Part shown: positions 20,448-28,201 of the stretch, in pieces | Position numbering within the stretch: the first letter of the stretch is position 1 | How the letters are laid out: every line of letters begins with the position of its first letter | From: Kutzneria kofuensis | GTDB taxonomy: Bacteria > Actinomycetota > Actinomycetes > Mycobacteriales > Pseudonocardiaceae | Direction of reading: 5' to 3' | NCBI RefSeq assembly: GCF_014203355.1 | Contig: NZ_JACHIR010000001.1 | Coordinates: 3,288,038-3,352,037 of the forward strand | Length of the DNA: 64,000 nt | The notes under the pieces: model-generated | Told to the model about the DNA's origin: nothing | Seen by the model: only the letters and a program-made list of their open reading frames with translations | Database searches by the model: none | Made by a program: the position numbers and the translations under genes

Positions 20448-21668
20448 ATGTCTCGCAAGCATGTTGTGTCCTTTGCCGCCCTCGTTGCTGGCGCCGCCGC
20501 GATGCTGGCCGCCTGCGGGACCCCGGAAGCGCCGCAGGCGTCGCCGGCCACCAGCAACGTCGCCGACGCCACGCCGCTGAACCTGTTGCAGGGCACCGCG
20601 AAGTCCAACAACGCCACGCCCGGCACCGGCGACTGGGCACCGCAGGGCGCGCCCGCCTCCGTTGTGCAGTCGTGGGTGCAGCTGCGGGCCGGCAAGGCCG
20701 GCAACCTCGACCCCGTCGTTCTGAACGCCGCCAACAAGGTGCTGTACGTCTTCGACAAGGACGAGAAGAACAAGTCCAACTGCACGGACCAGTGCAAGGT
20801 CACCTGGCCGCCGGTGGAGATCGCGAACAAGAGCAAGGTGTTCATCGCCGGCATCAATCCGAAGGACCTCGGCACCATCCGGCGGCCCGACGACGGCAAC
20901 CTGCAGCTGACGCTGAAGGGCAAGCCGGTCTACACGTTCAGCAAGGACGTGAAGCCGTTCGACACCAACGGTGAGGCCGTGGGCAACACCTGGTGGGCTG
21001 TCGAGCCCGACGGTTCGCGCAACTTCGGTGGCCACACCCCGCCCGGATCCACCCCGCCCGCGACCAGCACCCCCGCGCCCACCGGCAACCCGAACGCCGC
21101 GCTGACCGGCAAGAGCGCGATCCTGTTCGATGACGCCAACTTCTCCGACAACGGCGCCTCCCAGGGCCTGGCCGGCCCCGGCTGCCAGCCCGTGTTCCGC
21201 CCGAACGTGACGTCCTCCATCACCACCGACGGCGCCATCAAACTGTGGACCGGCCCCAACTGCACCGGCAAGTCCGTCGTCATCAACGGTGACGTGAAGG
21301 ACCTCGCCTCCCTCGGCTTCGACAACGCCATCCGGTCCGTGCGCTTCGCCGACGGCGGTGGCAACGGTGGTGGCACCACTGCGCCGACCACCACCACGCC
21401 CGACAACAGCAACCTGACCGCTACCAGCGCCATCCTCGACTCCGGCAAGAACCTCTCGGAGCCCAACGGCTCGCAGGCCATCTCCGGTCACAAGTGCCAG
21501 AACGTCGGCGACCCGACCAACGTCTCCTCCATCCAGGCCGACGGCGTCTACAAGCTGTGGACCGGCAAGGACTGCACCGGCAAGTCGATGGTCGTCACCG
21601 GTAACCAGAACGACCTCAGCGCGATCGGCTTCGACAAGATGGTCGCCTCGATCCGCTTCGCGGACTGA
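20448..21668 (+). CDS. Lipoprotein with secreted-repeat domain and two crystallin-like repeats
   Basis: This 406-residue lipoprotein has a signal ending in the lipobox LAACG. Residues about 75-190 form the 'secreted repeat of unknown function' domain, with LYVFDKDEKNKSNCTDQCKV, TWPPVE and GKPVYTFSKD. A Pro/Thr-rich linker leads to two similar 85-residue modules (SAILFDDANFSDNG..., SAILDSGKNLSEPNG...), each ending IxSxRFAD and resembling beta/gamma-crystallin repeats. The ATG at 20448 follows GGAG. A SigL-type promoter lies 60-85 bp upstream. It is a paralogue of the lipoprotein at 23303-23926, sharing the ACG-P--PQA sequence after the lipid-modified Cys. The role is unknown; an envelope stress or redox function is inferred from regulation. 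Confidence 0.85.
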   Translation: MSRKHVVSFAALVAGAAAMLAACGTPEAPQASPATSNVADATPLNLLQGTAKSNNATPGTGDWAPQGAPASVVQSWVQLRAGKAGNLDPVVLNAANKVLYVFDKDEKNKSNCTDQCKVTWPPVEIANKSKVFIAGINPKDLGTIRRPDDGNLQLTLKGKPVYTFSKDVKPFDTNGEAVGNTWWAVEPDGSRNFGGHTPPGSTPPATSTPAPTGNPNAALTGKSAILFDDANFSDNGASQGLAGPGCQPVFRPNVTSSITTDGAIKLWTGPNCTGKSVVINGDVKDLASLGFDNAIRSVRFADGGGNGGGTTAPTTTTPDNSNLTATSAILDSGKNLSEPNGSQAISGHKCQNVGDPTNVSSIQADGVYKLWTGKDCTGKSMVVTGNQNDLSAIGFDKMVASIRFAD

Positions 21669-21683
21669 ACCCGCCAACTCCCG

Positions 21684-21715
21684 AAGGGGACCGGCTTCGG
21701 CCGGTCCCCTTTTTT
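21684..21715 (+). terminator. Rho-independent terminator
   Basis: The stem AAGGGGACCGGC pairs with GCCGGTCCCCTT around a TTCG loop and is followed by a run of T. It lies 15 bp after the lipoprotein stop codon. This is the most canonical intrinsic terminator in the window. Confidence 0.9.
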
Positions 21716-21780
21716 GTCATATGGACAGCGCCCACCACACACGACTTGCCGCTCGTCATCGTCCACGCACCAACAACAAA

Positions 21781-21812
21781 CGGGGCCGCCACCCGGCTGG
21801 GTGGCGGCCCCG
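21781..21812 (-). terminator. Hairpin terminator of the sigma/anti-sigma operon
   Basis: The perfect 14-bp stem CGGGGCCGCCACCC with its complement and a 4-nt loop lies just after the anti-sigma stop. On the minus strand it is followed by TTTGTTG. Together with the terminator at 21684-21715 it isolates the two convergent transcripts. Confidence 0.8.
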
Positions 21813-21825
21813 AAAACTGCCGGAA

Positions 21826-22443
21826 CTACAGCTTCACCGACACGAACTGCTTCCCGGCGGTGCTCTCCAACCGCACGCTGGCGATGTCGGCGGGATCCAT
21901 CAACGCGCTGGCGTCGATGGTGGACTGCGCGGCGGTCACCTTCCAACCGGCGGCGACGGTCCGACGTCCGTCCTTGCCGACGAGCACGAGTTCGCACCGC
22001 TCTCCCACCGGAACCCCGCTCACGGCGGCGGAAATGTGCGACCATCCGGAGGTCTCGGCGAACGAGACCGAAAGCCCCGCGCCGGTGCCGGTGTCGGTGG
22101 CGCTGGCGCGAACGGGGCCGACGGAATCACCGGATCGTCCTACGGCCACGCCGCCGGTCAACGCGACGCCGACGACAACAGCGGCGGCGGAAGCCAGGAA
22201 GGCGCCGCGACGCCGGCGTTTGGCGGCGGACTCGGCGCGGATCTGTCGAAGGGCCCGTTGCAGCACAAGGTCGCCGTCGGGCGGGGGACCGTTCAGAACG
22301 GTGTCGACGATGCGCTGGAATTCGTGGAACTCGGCGACGTCGTCACTGCACTGCACGCATGTCCGGAGGTGCCGCTCCAACAGCCGCGACCGTTCCTCGT
22401 CCAGCGTGCCGGCGAGGTAGCGCTCCACATCAGGGTTTTTCAT
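21826..22443 (-). CDS. Membrane-anchored zinc anti-sigma factor (RslA-like)
   Basis: This 205-residue protein has an N-terminal zinc anti-sigma domain with ERHLRTCVQC (HxxxCxxC), then a basic stretch KRRRRG, one membrane helix near residues 85-107, and an extracytoplasmic domain of about 95 residues. ZAS proteins hold an ECF sigma factor inactive until a redox or envelope signal releases it. The ATG at 22443 overlaps the sigma factor stop as ATGA. The position, motif and adjacent SigL-type promoters suggest a counterpart of mycobacterial RslA. Confidence 0.9.
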   Translation of the reverse strand: MKNPDVERYLAGTLDEERSRLLERHLRTCVQCSDDVAEFHEFQRIVDTVLNGPPPDGDLVLQRALRQIRAESAAKRRRRGAFLASAAAVVVGVALTGGVAVGRSGDSVGPVRASATDTGTGAGLSVSFAETSGWSHISAAVSGVPVGERCELVLVGKDGRRTVAAGWKVTAAQSTIDASALMDPADIASVRLESTAGKQFVSVKL

Positions 22444-22991
22444 GACACCGACCGTTCCAATCCCGCTTCGACCCCAGGGAGTGATCCGCGCAGCGCGCGA
22501 AGTGCGTGGTAGCACCGGGACTTCACGGTCCCGAGCGGAATGCCCAGCGCCTGCGCGGCCTCGGAGGCGGTGCCGCCGAGCAGGTAGATCTGCTCCAGCA
22601 CGTCACGGTGCTCGGCGGAAAGCCGGCGCAGCGCGGCCCCGACGACCATCGAGTTGACGATCCCCTCGGCGTGGTCGTGGGCAACGGCGACATCGACGGG
22701 CGGCTCGGCGACTTCCCGCGGCCGCGAGGCGCGGGCGCGAGCCTTGTCCGTCACGAGATTGCGCACCACCGTCAACAGCCAGCCACGGACCGATCCCCTG
22801 CCGTTGACCAGGCTGTCCGGGTGCTGCCAGGCCCGCACCAGCGTCTCCTGCACGACGTCCTCCGCCGCGGCGCGGTCCCCGGTCAGCCGATACGCGTACG
22901 CCAACATGGCGCTGCCGTGCTCGCGGTACAGCGAGCGCAGCAGCGCCTCGTCGGCGACGTCCTGGCGGGCGCGCCTGCTCAGCCCTGCCAT
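22440..22991 (-). CDS. ECF RNA polymerase sigma factor (SigL-like)
   Basis: This 183-residue ECF sigma factor has region 2 (LAYAYRLTGDRAAAEDVVQETLVRAW with the DxxQxT-type core) and region 4 (LRRLSAEHRDVLEQIYLLGG, then EAAQALGIPLGTVKSRCYHALRALR). The ATG at 22991 has AAGGTGG upstream. It is cotranscribed with its anti-sigma factor. A TGAACC-N16-CGTGT promoter about 200 bp upstream points toward it, implying autoregulation. Confidence 0.92.
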   Translation of the reverse strand: MAGLSRRARQDVADEALLRSLYREHGSAMLAYAYRLTGDRAAAEDVVQETLVRAWQHPDSLVNGRGSVRGWLLTVVRNLVTDKARARASRPREVAEPPVDVAVAHDHAEGIVNSMVVGAALRRLSAEHRDVLEQIYLLGGTASEAAQALGIPLGTVKSRCYHALRALRGSLPGVEAGLERSVS

Positions 22992-23194
22992 CAGCACCAC
23001 CTTCCGTGTCACCCCCGTGCACCGACCGGAAAACCCGATCGGACTCATCGAGGAACACGGCCACGCCGCGCGGTCGGCCGACCGTGGGGCGGCTCCAGCC
23101 GCCGACCCTTGCCCGTTCGGTCACACGTCCACAGTGGAGGGCGGCCGGGTCCGTGCGACGCCCTGCAACACCGCACGGGCCCGGCCTAGGTGAC

Positions 23195-23221
23195 ACACGA
23201 GCGGATCGGCACCCCGGTTCA
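23195..23221 (-). promoter_or_regulatory. SigL-type promoter of the sigma/anti-sigma operon
   Basis: On the minus strand, TGAACC (23216-23221), a 16-nt spacer and CGTGT (23195-23199) match the SigL consensus and point toward the sigma factor gene. The predicted leader is about 200 nt. The site lies back to back with the promoter at 23236-23263. Confidence 0.72.
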
Positions 23222-23235
23222 AAACAATTTCGCAC

Positions 23236-23263
23236 TGAACCGTCGCACCGGCCGGACCGTGTT
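23236..23263 (+). promoter_or_regulatory. SigL-type promoter of the second lipoprotein gene
   Basis: TGAACC (23236-23241), 16 nt, and CGTGTT (23258-23263) lie about 40-65 bp upstream of the lipoprotein ATG. Its -35 element is only 14 bp from the divergent sigma-operon -35 element. Confidence 0.75.
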
Positions 23264-23302
23264 TGCGGCAACCCGACAAGACGACTCACGGAGTTGAGTG
23301 CC

Positions 23303-23926
23303 ATGCGGCTGCCCAAGCTGATCCTTTCCGCGTCCCTCCTGGTCACGGCCATGATCACGATGACGGCCTGCGGCGTACCGGGCACGCCGCAGGCGGCCGA
23401 CGTCAAGCCGGCGGAGAAGGTGGTGACGCTGCCGAGCCCGGCCGCGGTCCCACCACCGACCGTGGCCAAGACGCAGAAGCTCGTCCAGATCTACAGCGGC
23501 CCCTCGGACCAGCCGGTGGCGCAGACGGCCAACACCGCGCCCGGCAGCCACGACGTCGAGTTGCGCGCGACGACGTCCGAGCAGATCGGCACGTTCCTCA
23601 CCGACGGCAACGGCATGACGCTGTACATGTTCACCAACGACAGCAACAACCCACCGAAGTCGACGTGTAACGGCGACTGCGCGAAGACCTGGCCGGCGCT
23701 GCGCATCGCCTCCCCGGGCAAGATCTTCCCGACCGGCGTCGACCCGCAGCTCATCGGCTACGTGGAGCGCGCCGACGGCACCTGCCAGGTGACGGTGAAC
23801 GGCCAGCCCGTGTACTACTTCTCCGGCGACAAGGCGCCGGGTGAGATCAACGGCCAGGGCGTGAAGGGCACCTGGTTCGCGGTCAGCCCGACGGGCGGCA
23901 AGACCCCGCCGCTGCCGGGCAAGTGA
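23303..23926 (+). CDS. Lipoprotein with secreted-repeat domain
   Basis: This 207-residue lipoprotein has a signal peptide ending MTACG, a Pro-rich linker, then the 'secreted repeat of unknown function' domain: LYMFTNDSNNPPKSTCNGDC, KTWPAL, GQPVYYFSGDKAPGEINGQG. Two Cys residues (in TCNGDC) mirror those of the larger paralogue at 20448-21668. The ATG at 23303 follows GGAG. It is divergent from the sigma operon and carries its own SigL-type promoter. Its stop codon abuts the stop of the convergent DUF1996 gene with no space for a terminator. Confidence 0.85.
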   Translation: MRLPKLILSASLLVTAMITMTACGVPGTPQAADVKPAEKVVTLPSPAAVPPPTVAKTQKLVQIYSGPSDQPVAQTANTAPGSHDVELRATTSEQIGTFLTDGNGMTLYMFTNDSNNPPKSTCNGDCAKTWPALRIASPGKIFPTGVDPQLIGYVERADGTCQVTVNGQPVYYFSGDKAPGEINGQGVKGTWFAVSPTGGKTPPLPGK

Positions 23927-24889
23927 TCAGCAGTGCCGTCCGGAGTTGACGCAGTCGACGACGGTCTGCATCAGCGAGTCGGGCATCACGTCGACGTACA
24001 TCGCGTGATCGGTGATGGAGCTGTAGTGCTCCTCCGGGAAGGCGTCGATCGCGTAGTGGGTGCCGGGCGGCAGCGTGTACGACACCTCGATGTGCAGTTC
24101 CGGCACCGGGAAGGTGCCGATCCGGCAGCCGCCGCCTGCTTCCGGGAACACGAGGTGGCTGCGGTGGTCAGGGCTGTCGGTGGTGGTGCCGTTCCAGCAG
24201 CTGGGGAAGTCGAACACGCGAATGGTCTGCTGCCCGGCCCCGCACTCCGGGTAGTCCTTGGTGACCTTGTCCCGGGCCCCGGAACACGTCCACTGCACGT
24301 GCTCGGTGTTGACGCCGCCCTCGCTGGCGCCGTGCGGATTGCCGGTGGTGGCGCGCAGGAATCGCGGCATCGCGATGACACTGCTGACGGCACTGCCGCG
24401 GTATTCGATACGCACGGAGGACGGCACAACGATGGTGCTGTGGTTCATGGACATCCCGTCCATGCCGTCCATCTGCGTCTTCGCCGACGGCAACAGCGCC
24501 ACGGGCCAGTAGTACGTGGACTTGTCGCCGAACTGGCACGTGGTCTCGGCGGCGGCCAGGCTCTCCTCGGTGGACAGCGCGTTGGTCGATTTGTTGCCGA
24601 CGTAGTCGTGCACGTGATGCGCGCCGCCGACGACGCCGGGCTGCGCGACCAGGTTGTCGGAGTTGTACATCCGCCCCTGGTTGCGCCCGCAGTCGACGTG
24701 CCAGCTGCCGCGGGAACCGGTCGAGGTGAACGCGGCCGGCGTCGGCGCCGGGTTCGCGTCGGCGATGTCGATGTAGGTCGCACCGGCCGGCGTGCTGAGC
24801 CAGCGGTAGGCCACGACACCACCGGCGACCAGCGCCAGGCACAGCACAGGCAGCGCCACCTGCCAGAGCCGCTTGCGCGCTCGTATCAC
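23927..24889 (-). CDS. DUF1996 membrane-anchored or secreted protein
   Basis: This protein of about 320 residues starts with a basic segment and one hydrophobic helix (LWQVALPVLCLALVAGGVVAY), followed by a DUF1996 domain. Typical segments are GGAHHVHDYVGN, TYYWPVALL, WTCSG, FDFPSCWNGTTTDSPDHRSH and HYAIDAFPEEHYSSITDHA. DUF1996 is found in bacteria and fungi and has no settled activity; the many His and Cys residues suggest metal or carbohydrate binding. The GTG at 24889 is chosen over a TTG at 24925, but neither has a clear ribosome binding site. A second family member lies at 28202-29104. Confidence 0.82.
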   Translation of the reverse strand: MIRARKRLWQVALPVLCLALVAGGVVAYRWLSTPAGATYIDIADANPAPTPAAFTSTGSRGSWHVDCGRNQGRMYNSDNLVAQPGVVGGAHHVHDYVGNKSTNALSTEESLAAAETTCQFGDKSTYYWPVALLPSAKTQMDGMDGMSMNHSTIVVPSSVRIEYRGSAVSSVIAMPRFLRATTGNPHGASEGGVNTEHVQWTCSGARDKVTKDYPECGAGQQTIRVFDFPSCWNGTTTDSPDHRSHLVFPEAGGGCRIGTFPVPELHIEVSYTLPPGTHYAIDAFPEEHYSSITDHAMYVDVMPDSLMQTVVDCVNSGRHC

Positions 24890-24969
24890 CGTCGCAGCAT
24901 CACAAACGGTCACGCCGGCGGACAAATCAGGTCCATGAACGGGCAGACGTACAGGTCCGTTCGGCCGAA

Positions 24970-25722
24970 TCAGGCGTAGGCCGTCAGAAACTCGCGTAGG
25001 GACGGGTTGACCGCGTCGGCGTCGGTGAGGCTGAGGAAGTGCGCGCCGCCCTCGACCAGCACGAGCGGCTCGGCCTTGGGCACAGCCGCAACGATCTCCT
25101 CGGCCCGCTCGACGGGATAGGCGGCGTCCGCGGTGCCGTGCAGCACCAGCGTCGGGCAGGAGATCTCACCCAACCGGTCGACCACACCATCCCGGCTGAC
25201 CAGCGCTTCCAACAACAGGGTCACGAGGTCGTACGGCAACGCGCGCAGCTTGACCCGCCACGCGGAGGCATCCATCGTGCCGACGCAGATGGTGGCAACC
25301 ATGTCCAGCAGCTGATCGGTCGGCCCCTGCGTGGTCCACAGCGCGCCGAGCCCGCGGTACGCCTCGGCGACCTGTGGATCCTCGGGCGCCGCGGAGCTGC
25401 CCAGCACGGCGAGCGCGGTCACCCGCTCGGGGGCGAGTAGCGCGAGCCGCAGGCCGACGAAGCCGCCCTGGCTGGTGCCGACCACCGCGAACCGGTCGAT
25501 GCCCAGCTCGTCGAGCACGTCCACCACGTCATGCGCCACGTCCCAGTAGGTGAAGGGGCCGTCCACCGGCGTCTTGCCGTGACCGCGTTCGTCGATCGCG
25601 ATCAGTCGGAATTCGTCGCCGAACGCGGCGACCTGCGGCGCGAACATACCGCCGTCCATCAGGAAGCTGTGCAGCAGGACGACCACCGGTCCGGTGCCGC
25701 CGTGGTCCACGTAGTGCGTCAC
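24970..25722 (-). CDS. Alpha/beta-fold hydrolase
   Basis: This 250-residue hydrolase has VVVLLHSFLMDGGMF (oxyanion region), the nucleophile elbow VVGTSQGGFVG (GxSxG), the acid in LVLHGTADAAYP and the His in EGGAHFLSLTD, so the catalytic triad is intact. The nearest families are 3-oxoadipate enol-lactonase and other lactonase-like enzymes. The GTG at 25722 has GGGGAGG 6 nt upstream. It is divergent from a TetR-family regulator, with a 43-bp palindrome between the two, and is very probably its main target. Confidence 0.9.
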   Translation of the reverse strand: MTHYVDHGGTGPVVVLLHSFLMDGGMFAPQVAAFGDEFRLIAIDERGHGKTPVDGPFTYWDVAHDVVDVLDELGIDRFAVVGTSQGGFVGLRLALLAPERVTALAVLGSSAAPEDPQVAEAYRGLGALWTTQGPTDQLLDMVATICVGTMDASAWRVKLRALPYDLVTLLLEALVSRDGVVDRLGEISCPTLVLHGTADAAYPVERAEEIVAAVPKAEPLVLVEGGAHFLSLTDADAVNPSLREFLTAYA

Positions 25723-25728
25723 GCCGAG

Positions 25729-25771
25729 CCTCCCCTGTGAGACAATCACCGTATTTGTCTCACAGGGGAGG
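25729..25771. promoter_or_regulatory. Palindromic TetR operator that also supplies both ribosome binding sites
   Basis: CCTCCCCTGTGAGACAA (25729-25745) and its exact complement (25755-25771) are separated by 9 nt. The core TGAGACAA-N9-TTGTCTCA resembles a TetR-family operator. The outer CCTCCCC/GGGGAGG ends are the Shine-Dalgarno sequences of the two divergent genes. Confidence 0.8.
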
Positions 25772-25776
25772 CCCGG

Positions 25777-26337
25777 TTGACAAGGAACAGCGCCGAGGAC
25801 GTGGTGCGGGCGGCGACCGCCGCCTACCTGGCCGGCCGGCCCCTGGACATGTCCGCGCTCGCCGCCGACCTCGGTCTCAGCCGCGCCACGCTGTACCGGC
25901 GCATCGGCAACCACGACGCACTGGTCGGCATGGTGCTCGCCGAGCAGACCGAACGGACCTTCCGGGCCTGCGCGGACAGCGTCTCCGCCGAGGGGCTGGA
26001 CCGCGTGCGAGCCGTGTTCGAGCGCTTCATGTACGCCGTGATCGGCGCCGAGCCGTTGCGAGCGTTCATCGCCCGCGACCCGCTGCTGTTCATCCGGATC
26101 GTGCTCGCCCCGGGCCACGTCGAGCAGCGGGCGACCGCGCTGTTCGCCAAGCTGCTCGCGGAGTCCGGTGTGGACTTCGCCCTTCCGCCGGCCGCGCTGG
26201 CGCAGGCCATCGTCCGCATCGGCGACTCGTTCATGTACACCCATCTGCTCGGCGGGCACGAGCCGGAGACCGACAACGTGATCACGCTGGTCAACCTCCT
26301 GCTGGACTCGGCCCGGGCTGGGTCTGGACGGCGGTGA
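25777..26337 (+). CDS. TetR/AcrR-family transcriptional regulator (QsdR-like)
   Basis: This 186-residue regulator has an N-terminal TetR HTH (LDMSALAADLGLSRATLYRR, then IGNHDALVGMVLAEQTERTF) and a ligand-binding C-terminal half resembling the QsdR branch. The TTG at 25777 is supported by GGGGAGG 5 nt upstream. It is divergent from the alpha/beta hydrolase and probably represses both genes through the palindrome between them. QsdR-type regulators often control lactonases, which fits the neighbour, but that link is inference. Its 3' end overlaps the convergent glycosidase gene by 47 bp. Confidence 0.88.
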   Translation: MTRNSAEDVVRAATAAYLAGRPLDMSALAADLGLSRATLYRRIGNHDALVGMVLAEQTERTFRACADSVSAEGLDRVRAVFERFMYAVIGAEPLRAFIARDPLLFIRIVLAPGHVEQRATALFAKLLAESGVDFALPPAALAQAIVRIGDSFMYTHLLGGHEPETDNVITLVNLLLDSARAGSGRR

Positions 26338-28057
26338 GGGCCTCCAGCGCGCTGGCCTGCGTACGCCAGTCGACGGCGTTCGGCGTGCCGCCGGCCCAGC
26401 GCAGGCCGAGGTGGTTCAGCGAGTCGCGATCGTTGGCCCACAACGAGTCCGCCTGTGTCCGCAGGTACGGCTGGTAGCCCGGCTCGGACAGGTAGCGGAC
26501 GAGAATCCCCTTGAACTGCTTCTGGTTGTCGTCGCAGTTCGGCTCGCACGACTCGGCGAGAACGCCTTGGCCGACAGCGTTGCCCAGGCGAGTCGCAGCG
26601 TCCAGCCAACGCCGGTCGCCGGTCGCACGGTAGAGCTCGTCGAAGCCACCGATCGCCAGACCCTGGTTGTACGTCCAGACGGTCTGGCCGTTGTTGCGGC
26701 AGTCGGCGGTGAGACCGTCGTTGACCTGGTTCGACGCGTTGATCAGCCCGCTGTTCAGGTACCAGTTGCCCGCGATCAGAGCGCGTTGTCCCCACACGGT
26801 GTCGCCGGGAGTGTCGACGTGCAGCGCGGCCGTCAACCGCAGGTAAAGACCGCTCGTCACGGCGTTCTTGTACGTCCGCTCGCGGTTCCACCACACCCCG
26901 CCGCCACACGTGCTCGGGTCCCAGAACCCGTTGACGTAGTTGGCAATCGTGGTCGCCTCGGTCAGGTAGCGGGAGTCGCGCGTGTACTCGTAGGCGGCGA
27001 TCCACGCCAGGCCCCACCACGCCGAGTCGTCGATCGCACGGCTGATGAAGTCGCCCTCGATCGGGTCGCTCGACTTGGTTCCGGCCGGGAACGACCCCCT
27101 GTTCACGTCGAACGTGCGTCCGACAACCCAGTCGTAGTCATGGGTTCCGGTGCGTTGGGCATAGTTGATCAACGCCGTCAGCGTGGCCGCCGAGTTCCAC
27201 CAGCTGCTCGGCCACCACGCCTGGTACGTGTCGTAGGAGTACATCAACGCGTCGGCCGCGGCCCCGGCCCTGGTCGGCGCCGGCCGCGCCCAGGCTGTGC
27301 AACTTCCGTTGGCATGGCTGGCTTCTCGTCCACATGCCCGTACCGCACCGCCGTACAGCTTGGCTCTCGGGTCCCGGGTCGCGAACATCGTTGTGCGGCC
27401 GCTGGTCGTGCGGCCGAGCGACGATCCGTCCGGCCAGCTCGCCCCCTCGTTCCAACTCCGGTCGAGCCAGACCTCGTCGCCGGGTCCGTTGTTCTCGATC
27501 GTCGCCCACGCCATGCCGTTCACGTCGGTGTGCAGCCGGATCGTGCGGCCATAGATCGTCGTGGGGGCGACAGGCTGCGTGTCGCCGTTCGGTGTGTTCG
27601 CGCCGTCGCACATCTTGTCGCAAACCTTGGGGTACAGCCAATCGGTGCACCCCACCGCGTTCGCGTCGCCACACGCCCGAATCACGCCCCGGCGATGCCC
27701 GACCGGGTCGTAGATGTTGTACATCAGCGTTCTCGTGCCGGTCCACGTGCCCGGGATGCCGGCCTTGCCCAGCAAGCCCTCCCAGGTCGCGCCGCCGTCC
27801 CAGGAGCGGTCCAGCCAGACGGAGTCGCCGGTCGTGCCCAGGTCGATGCTGGCCCAGGCCATGCCGTCCGGCACGGAGACGTGCAGCTGGATCTTGCGGC
27901 CGTTGATGTTCTTGTCCGGTAAGGGGAAAGTCTCCTGCTGTGCCCTCGACGGGTCGAGGGTGTCGCAGGACAGGGCGCAGACGGTCGTCGTGGCCGCCGC
28001 GGCAGGGGCGGGCGGCAGCGCCAGGACGATCAGGAGAAGCGGCAGGAGCCTGATCAC
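26291..28057 (-). CDS. Secreted GH76-family alpha-1,6-mannanase-like glycosidase
   Basis: This 588-residue exported protein has a signal peptide (LLPLLLIVLALPPAPAAAA). Residues about 40-245 hold two similar 100-residue modules (IQLHVSVPDGMAWASI..., IRLHTDVNGMAWATI...), each with VWLDRSW and a closing RACG. The C-terminal half is a GH76 (alpha/alpha)6 barrel with DDSAWWGLAWIAAYEY, carrying the paired catalytic Asp residues, and QTVWTYNQGLAIGG. GH76 enzymes cut alpha-1,6-mannan, the backbone of yeast mannan. An operator-like palindrome sits 13 bp upstream of the start. The GTG at 28057 has only GAAGG directly before it. It lies next to the GH16 locus and probably shares its LacI regulator. Confidence 0.87.
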   Translation of the reverse strand: MIRLLPLLLIVLALPPAPAAAATTTVCALSCDTLDPSRAQQETFPLPDKNINGRKIQLHVSVPDGMAWASIDLGTTGDSVWLDRSWDGGATWEGLLGKAGIPGTWTGTRTLMYNIYDPVGHRRGVIRACGDANAVGCTDWLYPKVCDKMCDGANTPNGDTQPVAPTTIYGRTIRLHTDVNGMAWATIENNGPGDEVWLDRSWNEGASWPDGSSLGRTTSGRTTMFATRDPRAKLYGGAVRACGREASHANGSCTAWARPAPTRAGAAADALMYSYDTYQAWWPSSWWNSAATLTALINYAQRTGTHDYDWVVGRTFDVNRGSFPAGTKSSDPIEGDFISRAIDDSAWWGLAWIAAYEYTRDSRYLTEATTIANYVNGFWDPSTCGGGVWWNRERTYKNAVTSGLYLRLTAALHVDTPGDTVWGQRALIAGNWYLNSGLINASNQVNDGLTADCRNNGQTVWTYNQGLAIGGFDELYRATGDRRWLDAATRLGNAVGQGVLAESCEPNCDDNQKQFKGILVRYLSEPGYQPYLRTQADSLWANDRDSLNHLGLRWAGGTPNAVDWRTQASALEALTAVQTQPGPSPAGG

Positions 28058-28069
28058 CCTTCGCAGGAT

Positions 28070-28081
28070 GACAGCGCTCTC
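28070..28081. promoter_or_regulatory. Putative LacI operator O4 upstream of the GH76 gene
   Basis: GACAGCGCTCTC differs at one position from the GAGAGCGCTCTC operators at 32076-32089, 32132-32143 and 33202-33213. It lies 13-24 bp upstream of the GH76 start, a position suited to repression. Confidence 0.6.
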
Positions 28082-28134
28082 ACGGCTCGGACACCCCTCG
28101 GCCCCGATTCTGACCCGAACCGGACACCGCCCGA

Positions 28135-28189
28135 CGCTCGGAACGGACCATTCCCAAACTCCGAGTTGAGGAATGGTCCGTTCCGAGCG
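28135..28189. terminator. Hairpin with 20-bp perfect stem, GGACCATTCC family
   Basis: The arms 28135-28154 and 28170-28189 are exact complements around a 15-nt loop. It lies directly after the stop of the leftward DUF1996 gene. The inner GGACCATTCC/GGAATGGTCC core matches the terminator at 7240-7280, so the two belong to one repeated family. Confidence 0.75.
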
Positions 28190-28201
28190 GTAGGGGGTTG
28201 A

